Shown here in pieces: positions 54,421 to 60,000 of a stretch of DNA of 60,000 bases. The stretch lies in the NCBI GenBank assembly GCA_030704615.1, contig CM060731.1, positions 78,040,756-78,100,755 of the forward strand. Reading direction: 5' to 3'. Made by a program: the position numbers and the translations under genes. This stretch comes from Takakia lepidozioides. Its lineage: Eukaryota; Streptophyta; Takakiopsida; Takakiales; Takakiaceae. The notes below the pieces were generated by a model, which saw only the letters and a list, made by a program, of their open reading frames with translations, did no database searches and was not told the DNA's origin. Positions within the stretch are counted from its first letter, which is position 1, and each line of letters starts with the position of its first letter.

Positions 54421-57400
54421 TTAGCCATTTGTGGATTTGTAATGATCATCATCAATGGTAGAGTATATAAAGCCCTCATTCACCAGGAACTCAATGGCCT
54501 CCCTGCACAAACACCCTTTCATTTGTCAAGCACTCATCAAGCAATATCCAAAAGTTGTATCAGCTGCCACTGCTTGAAACTGGTCTACATGAAGCACATC
54601 ATTAGCACAGAATCAGACTTACCTGACTTGATGTTTTGAATAACCAGCCATTCTCTTCGCAACTTGTTCAATATGAAGCCCCTGTTCAATTTGCCTGCAA
54701 TGGAGAAAGTTTGGAATCCTTGTGAGCGGAGCAGAGACTTACCACAACTTCCCAGAGTCTTCTTTAAGTTTCTCTTTGTGGGATACTATTCACCAACTTT
54801 CAAAATCTTGAGCTGAGCCTAAAGCCCTGGCCCTGTTGGGTGTAACTTTTGGGCTGCTCACACACAGCAGATTGATGCTTATGTGAAGGGCTCTCAAGAA
54901 ACTAACTGTCTGTATCAAGGTAAGTCACTACTGGGTGAGCCCCTCACAAAGAAAGTGTCCCTTCCCTATGCTTCCGTCCAAACTGGGCGCGGTGTCTATG
55001 GCCACAAGGCTATGGCAAATGAAGTCTGAGAGTACAGTCTGTGGGATACTCATGCCGGCTTTCCGGCGTAAAAGGTCATGTTGCCCAACCACTATCCCTG
55101 CAACAGAAAAATCATTAATGTAACTCAATTTGTCAAGGAATGTCAAAATCAAGTATTCCAGGTAAGTGACGGAGACCAAAAGACCCTCCCCACGAGAAGG
55201 AAAGGGAGTGTACAAGCTAGCAGGTTCCTCGAAGATGGCATGCACGCGTTTTTGGCATTCATCGACACCTCCACTTGCTGCCTGTGCGGCAGGAGGCATG
55301 TACTGCATCCAACACCCACCCACCATCTCACGCCTTAGAAAGGTGAAAGCAGTCTCATCCAAATGGCTTAGTTCCAGAATGCAGAGAACTTAACCATCAG
55401 GGACTGGAGGGAAGGTCAGGGGTGGCGTGTGGGGTTGACATGTAGTAACGGATGCTGCACTGAAAATACCCCAGAAATCACCCCATAAAGGCCTGCCAAT
55501 AATTTCCAGAAACACAAACATGCATGAAATTCAGCCCAACAAGTGTTGAAGCATGGTGCTAGCACCTGGTTGTAGATGCTGGGATTGGAAGCTGTCACGG
55601 CAGTCCCATTCACCAATCCATAGGTACTTGTGCTCACAGGTGTTGAAGCTGCTTCTTTGCCTCCCTGCTTCCTCACACCAGTCGTGAGACAGAACCAGAG
55701 AGACAGATAGATGCGACAAAGAGGCAAGTACACACCAAAAGGAGGGACTGGGGATGAAGAAAATTCAGCTACCTGCATTGAGTGTATATTATATCAACTC
55801 ATGACCCAAGAGACATGAAATGATACATAAAAATGTCCGCGGAAAGCAGAGTGAAACACACATCATCAGCCAAGGTCTGAAACATGACAACATGAGATGA
55901 TACCTGAGCTCTCAAATTCGAGAGATGCACATATATAACTTCCAGGAAATGGAAGGTGACCTCATTAAAATCTGTGATTGGCCTGCATCCAGAATAACCA
56001 TCAGCAATCAACCATCTTACAGTCTCAAAGTTTTCCAGATGTGTACGTTTGCTGATATGTGACATTACTCTCTAAGCCAAATTATGTGTAAGCACAGGTG
56101 ATATGAAGAACAGCAGCTACTTTACATGAATTGTTACCAGCCCCTGGTAACCCTGCCATCTTTGGCTGAGGTCGTGTAAAGAGGGTTTCGACTCATAACA
56201 TGATCTGCACTTATATCCTAAATGAAAGGGGATGAAGAATACACTTCACCTTCACGTGTGCAATTTATACCACCAAGTCAATGTGTAATACACGGGTGAC
56301 GAATGAATGCAAACAAAGATGCTTATGTTGACAGAAGTTCTGTGATGAAATAAGCCTGATGGCGTTTCACCCACCTTACAGAAAATGCAACAACATTGAG
56401 TTTTCCTTGAAAGGACCGCAGGTGACCATGCACTCGAACATATGCAAGATTCCTGCACACAGTCAAGGGAAAAGAAATTAATATTGGGCTGGCACAGTAG
56501 AAACACAACCCCTGCCTGTGACAGAACTTCCATTACCAGATTTTAAATATTACAAACTATGGAGAACAAGCTAGCAGGCTAAAAGCCTGACAATTCCTCC
56601 AGTTACTTTGGTGCATGTCTGACCTGTGCAAATTGGCGCGATGTTTGCTACATTTAAATGGCCAAAATGACAAACAAAATCACTGGGCTCTACTGCTTCA
56701 ACAAGCAGTTGGAATGTGACAACTTTAAGGGTGGAACAAGTCATGGGAGAGACAATGCAGGAGGTTTGAGTTGAGGGCGAAAGAAAATGCTTACTGCACA
56801 CTCTGCATTTCCATACTCTCAAATGAGTCCTGGCCATCAATCCTGCAACCGAAGCAAAGCATAGTTGTTGAACAACCAATACCCAGTAATAATCCTCCTT
56901 AAATTCAAACACATAAGTGGAGTACGAAGAAGCCAGAGAACTTAAATAGAAATGGCCAAGGCTAAATAGAAACGGCTCCTAGGATTGCAGATGTCTTGAA
57001 CAAACATGCTCCTTGCCAGCCCCAGAGAGAGCAGCATGATCAGAAGTTTGACATGCACTATGATCTGTCAGGTATGAAGCCATCCATGACACAGCAAAGC
57101 AAGGATAATACTAACCAGCGCTTTACTTCAATTCGACCAGTGGTGTCATCCAGAAGAAAGGAAACATCTGTAGCTCGCTCTTGCTTGTTGTGCACCATCC
57201 CTACCAAAGTCACCTACATCGTAATTCATTCCAACAATGAATCAGGGTTATACATGTTAGCGCCACCTTCAACGATCAAAACTAAATCTGGTTGCTGTGA
57301 TGGCCCAGTAGCACTGTTGAAGTGAGGTATACACTACGTGAGATACCTGTAACTTCCATAGTTCTTTGCTGGACGTGAGAATTATACTGACAACACCATA

Positions 57401-58570
57401 AGGATCTATGAATTGAGAACTGGCATCCTGCCTACCGGGATCTAATTCTCACCTACTGAGCATGACAGAAGGGATGGAAGGGAAAGCAACAAAGCCAGGT
57501 GTTATCAAAGTTCAGTACTTGACAGACATTGACAGCATCAATGTATGGTTGTAAAAGGAAATCAGAGAGTACAGTGAAGATGGACGAATACACCAACCCC
57601 ACCATAAAGAAAAAGGTGCCGAGGAAGGGAGGAAAGGAGATGGGAGGGCACATACATTGTTGACATCTACGCCATCAACATAAAAGTTGTCGTCCGAGGG
57701 CTTCTGGGTCGTCTGACTGATCATCTTCACAGTCAAAGGTTGAAGCCCGCTGTTTTTGGTGACGCCTTTCTGTCATGTACCGCTCACTTTACTCAGATCC
57801 AGCACTCTTCCATACCTCACTCTAGTTTAGCTTGACCAAGACTCAGCTTGCACGTAGGCAATTCTGTACTCAATTGGGTACCATTCAGGCCATATCCGCC
57901 AAAGAAGATCTCTGAATTAAACCCTCCTCAGATCTCGCATAACCATCCCGAAGTAAAATCCAGCTGAAGAGTGAAACTTTCAGCATTGCTTTCTTAAGGC
58001 ACCAAGCAAATTATTTCTACGCACAGGAAATACGATACAATCAGTACAAAGCTCCGTGTCACATATGGTCTCTCCGGAGCCCAAAATTCGACCACCTAAA
58101 AGCCTCTGCACGGCAAGAGTTTATCTTGTCGCTTCCCGCAGCACATCCAGTTACAAATAATCCTGGATGCCATCAAAGAGCTTCCATTACCAGAAGGGGT
58201 AATTCTCAGCAGGACTCAGCAAGATGTGAGTTTCCATGCTTCGCAAGGCGGAGCTTCAACACATGAAGCTGATAGCAGAAACAGGAGTATCCTCCCCCTT
58301 AAGGGCAAATAATCTCCTCTAAGGCAAGCAAGTTCAGTTCCAATTACAGAAGAGGAAAAGACAGACCTTCAACAGCACAGCCCTACAGAACTTCCATGAA
58401 CAGAACTCATGAGAACTCCCTATAAACAAGCCAAGCTCCTGGTTTGAGAGACAAAACGATATCCAAAGTACCCGGCCATCAGCAGAACCAAAATCCGTGG
58501 TAGGTTGAGACTGCGAGGCCATAAACCCTCCTCCTCCGAACAGTGATCCGGCTGCGCCATCTGAGTACAT
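54421..58570 (-). CDS. RPA2: Replication protein A 32-kDa subunit (RPA2/RPA32)
   Basis: Ten exons join exactly in phase to 285 aa: 58472-58570, 57656-57769, 57116-57213, 56795-56842, 56375-56452, 55904-55982, 55566-55664, 55214-55302, 54623-54694, 54421-54502. The start gives the Gly/Ser-rich N-terminus ([20 protein letters not shown]), a phosphorylation region in other RPA2 proteins. The OB fold spans about residues 45-165: [43 protein letters not shown] and [20 protein letters not shown]. The C-terminal winged helix spans about 215-280: [15 protein letters not shown] and [23 protein letters not shown]2 binds RPA1 and RPA3 in the single-strand-DNA-binding trimer for replication, repair and recombination; the winged helix recruits repair proteins. 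All expected segments are present. Confidence 0.95.
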
Positions 58571-59153
58571 CTCTCCACTCCTCCTTTCCTCAACACCCCA
58601 ATCCCTCACACAAATTCTCAGAAACACGAAGAGCAGCAGACGAGCAGACGCAGCAGCACGAGCTGTAGACTCTAGACATAGATAATGGCGGGAACATTCC
58701 GACCTCCAGTTACACCTCATAACCACTGGACAAAACCAGATGCTCTCGAAAACCCACCGGATTAATTGATCTACCCAAGGAATAATCACAATATTTCTCC
58801 TTTCTATTTTCTTAAGGGGATATCGACGCCGCAGTGTTTCTGTTTTGAAATTTGGAAAATAACAGGTGAGTTTTGCCATATTCTCTGTTCATCCACTGAA
58901 ATTTGGATAGAATCATCCTCCTCTGTACATTCATCCATATTTGACGAACTCATCCAAGATTTATATTTTATTTGGAGAAGTTTGGCGATTTCATCCATGA
59001 GAAAACAGGGTATTGACTATTTATGTCAGAATATTCCATTTTATTCTTTGAGGTCGAAAAAGTGCGAAATTTTGCCAGAAATAAAAACACTTGAGATTCG
59101 ATGGCTCATAATAGAAAAATAAGGTGTCCAGCCTTGTCCACTTCCTTTTCAGG
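58571..59153. other. Upstream region of RPA2, no other gene seen
   Basis: Presumed 5' UTR and promoter of the minus-strand RPA2 gene. GC-moderate near the start codon, then AT-rich. No TATA box at a suitable distance stands out. The plus-strand frame 58766-59122 lacks motifs. Confidence 0.35.
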
Positions 59154-59256
59154 AAAAAAAAAAAAAAAAAAAAAAACCCAGACCCGAAGGCCGATGAACC
59201 AGCATGGGATTGAACCCTCGACGCACGGATAGCAAACCTCTGGGCCGCCACCACAC
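59154..59256 (-). mobile_element. Candidate tRNA-derived SINE head with poly(T) tail
   Basis: On the minus strand a pol III B box GGTTCAATCCC (59206-59216) follows an A-box-like tggcggcccagagg (59237-59250) at tRNA-like spacing. About 30 bp further is a 23-bp homopolymer (A on plus, 59154-59176; T on minus). The arms do not fold into a tRNA cloverleaf by eye, so this is tRNA-related rather than a tRNA gene. Some plant SINEs end in T runs. The total length is short, so it could be a truncated copy. Confidence 0.45.
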
Positions 59257-60000
59257 AATTTTCTTACGAAGACAAATACTATACTATAATGGAATTCGAG
59301 TTCATTGTGTTGTGTTGGGACGTTGTGGTTTGAGCACAGGACCACCTCCTCGAATGTGGGCAGAGGGTCGTTAATTAACGACTGTTGGGATCTGGTGTGT
59401 GGGACGCTCACAGGAGACAGACGCTGCATAGCGACGCAAACACGAAGCTTTTGAGAGGGAGACGGGGAGAAACGATGACGCCATAGCTCCTTGCACTGGT
59501 GTTCACGGGAAGAGATTGTATACTGTTGATGGAATGATAACAGTGGCGAAGGTGATATGAGGAAAATCGGTTGCAGGAGTGACAGAAGGAGCGGTGAAGT
59601 GTCCACTTGAAGAAAGCGGAGGAAATTTTTGCACACTGGAATGTAATTTTTTGTGCAAGAGAAGGAACTTAAGCATAATGAGGAGGGGAAGTTGAAGAAG
59701 ATGGCCACGGGGGTCTTTGATGTTAACGGATCCCTGATGAGATTATTAAGATAGCGATATAGAGGGGAGGCTGGGAAAAGAAATTTGAAAGGAGGATCAG
59801 TGTGGTCGGGATGGGGAGGGAAGGTGAAGGAAATCGTTGGGATCTGTAATACAAACGGAGGATTGAAGACTTTCGCGGTCAGATTTGAGTGAGACAGAGA
59901 GTTGAATTGTGTGGAAGCGAGGCACAATGCCGGCATCACAATTGTTGTTGGAGGAGCCACTACGGCTGGCCTCTATATTGGAGCCATCGCCAGCTACTGC
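59257..60000. other. No supported gene; possible 5' start of a plus-strand gene at the window edge
   Basis: The last 110 bp on the plus strand are open and end in an ordinary-looking Gly/Ala-rich hydrophobic stretch (ATTAGLYIGAIASY) that could be an exon continuing outside the window. The long minus-strand frame 59106-59960 is rejected as a gene. Nothing else is visible. Confidence 0.3.

Noticed and set aside
59200-59260. A tRNA gene on the minus strand
   Set aside because: The B box is present but no acceptor stem or anticodon arm can be paired; better explained as a tRNA-derived SINE.
59106-59960. Long minus-strand open frame (284 codons)
   Set aside because: Composition is Ser/Phe/Leu/Pro-rich without a motif, it runs through the tRNA-like head and the poly(T) tract, and no promoter or splice support exists.
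1-60000. CRISPR arrays, bacterial operons, riboswitches or ribosome-binding-site-led genes
   Set aside because: No regularly spaced direct repeats; genes contain spliceosomal introns and the window is clearly nuclear plant-type DNA.

Overview
The window is nuclear DNA from a streptophyte, most likely a non-seed land plant such as a bryophyte or lycophyte, though the clade is only an inference. The evidence is phase-consistent GT-AG introns of about 100-900 bp, plant-type housekeeping genes with plastid-like leaders, an F-box gene, and abundant decayed transposons with cytosine-methylation-like mutations.

Five intron-rich host loci were resolved by joining splice sites in frame. (1) A conserved plant protein of unknown function on the minus strand (520-2165, partial). 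(2) A 12-exon, 409-aa alpha/beta-hydrolase-fold protein on the plus strand (20374-26863) that lacks a recognisable nucleophile. (3) A leucine-rich-repeat protein on the minus strand (46493-49841), followed on the same strand by exons of a GDSMG serine-hydrolase-like protein (43584-45699); the two may be one gene. (4) A divergent indole-3-glycerol-phosphate-synthase-like protein on the plus strand (50114-52802), head-to-head with the LRR gene. (5) The RPA32/RPA2 subunit of replication protein A on the minus strand (54421-58570, 10 exons, 285 aa). Single-exon remnants are a RING protein (14.6 kb), an F-box gene with an in-frame TAG (17.2-18.4 kb) and a second F-box fragment (30.2-30.9 kb).

The rest is mobile or repetitive DNA. 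From 4.26 to 12.98 kb lies a candidate large DNA transposon. Its left arm is C-rich (GATCCCC words, about 280-bp tandem repeats, nine CACGTG boxes) and its right arm carries the same words inverted. Inside are decayed ORFs, including a C48/Ulp1-type protease. A Mutator-like transposase C-terminus with a broken SWIM finger follows at 13.2-14.2 kb. From 27.7 to 29.7 kb there are two arrays of short dyad words.

The centrepiece is a 12.1-kb Ty3/gypsy retroelement (31267-43343). It encodes gag, aspartic protease, a C5-cytosine DNA methyltransferase, reverse transcriptase/RNase H, integrase and a C-terminal PHD finger. Its leader contains fragments of host genes (a GDP-mannose-pyrophosphorylase-alpha-like first exon and an ADP/ATP carrier). 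Its terminal repeats lie in a circularly permuted order (L - internal - R - L - R') flanked by TGAA. Eight in-frame stops in its coding region can each be explained by a single C>T or G>A transition, so the copy is probably inactive but was structurally complete.
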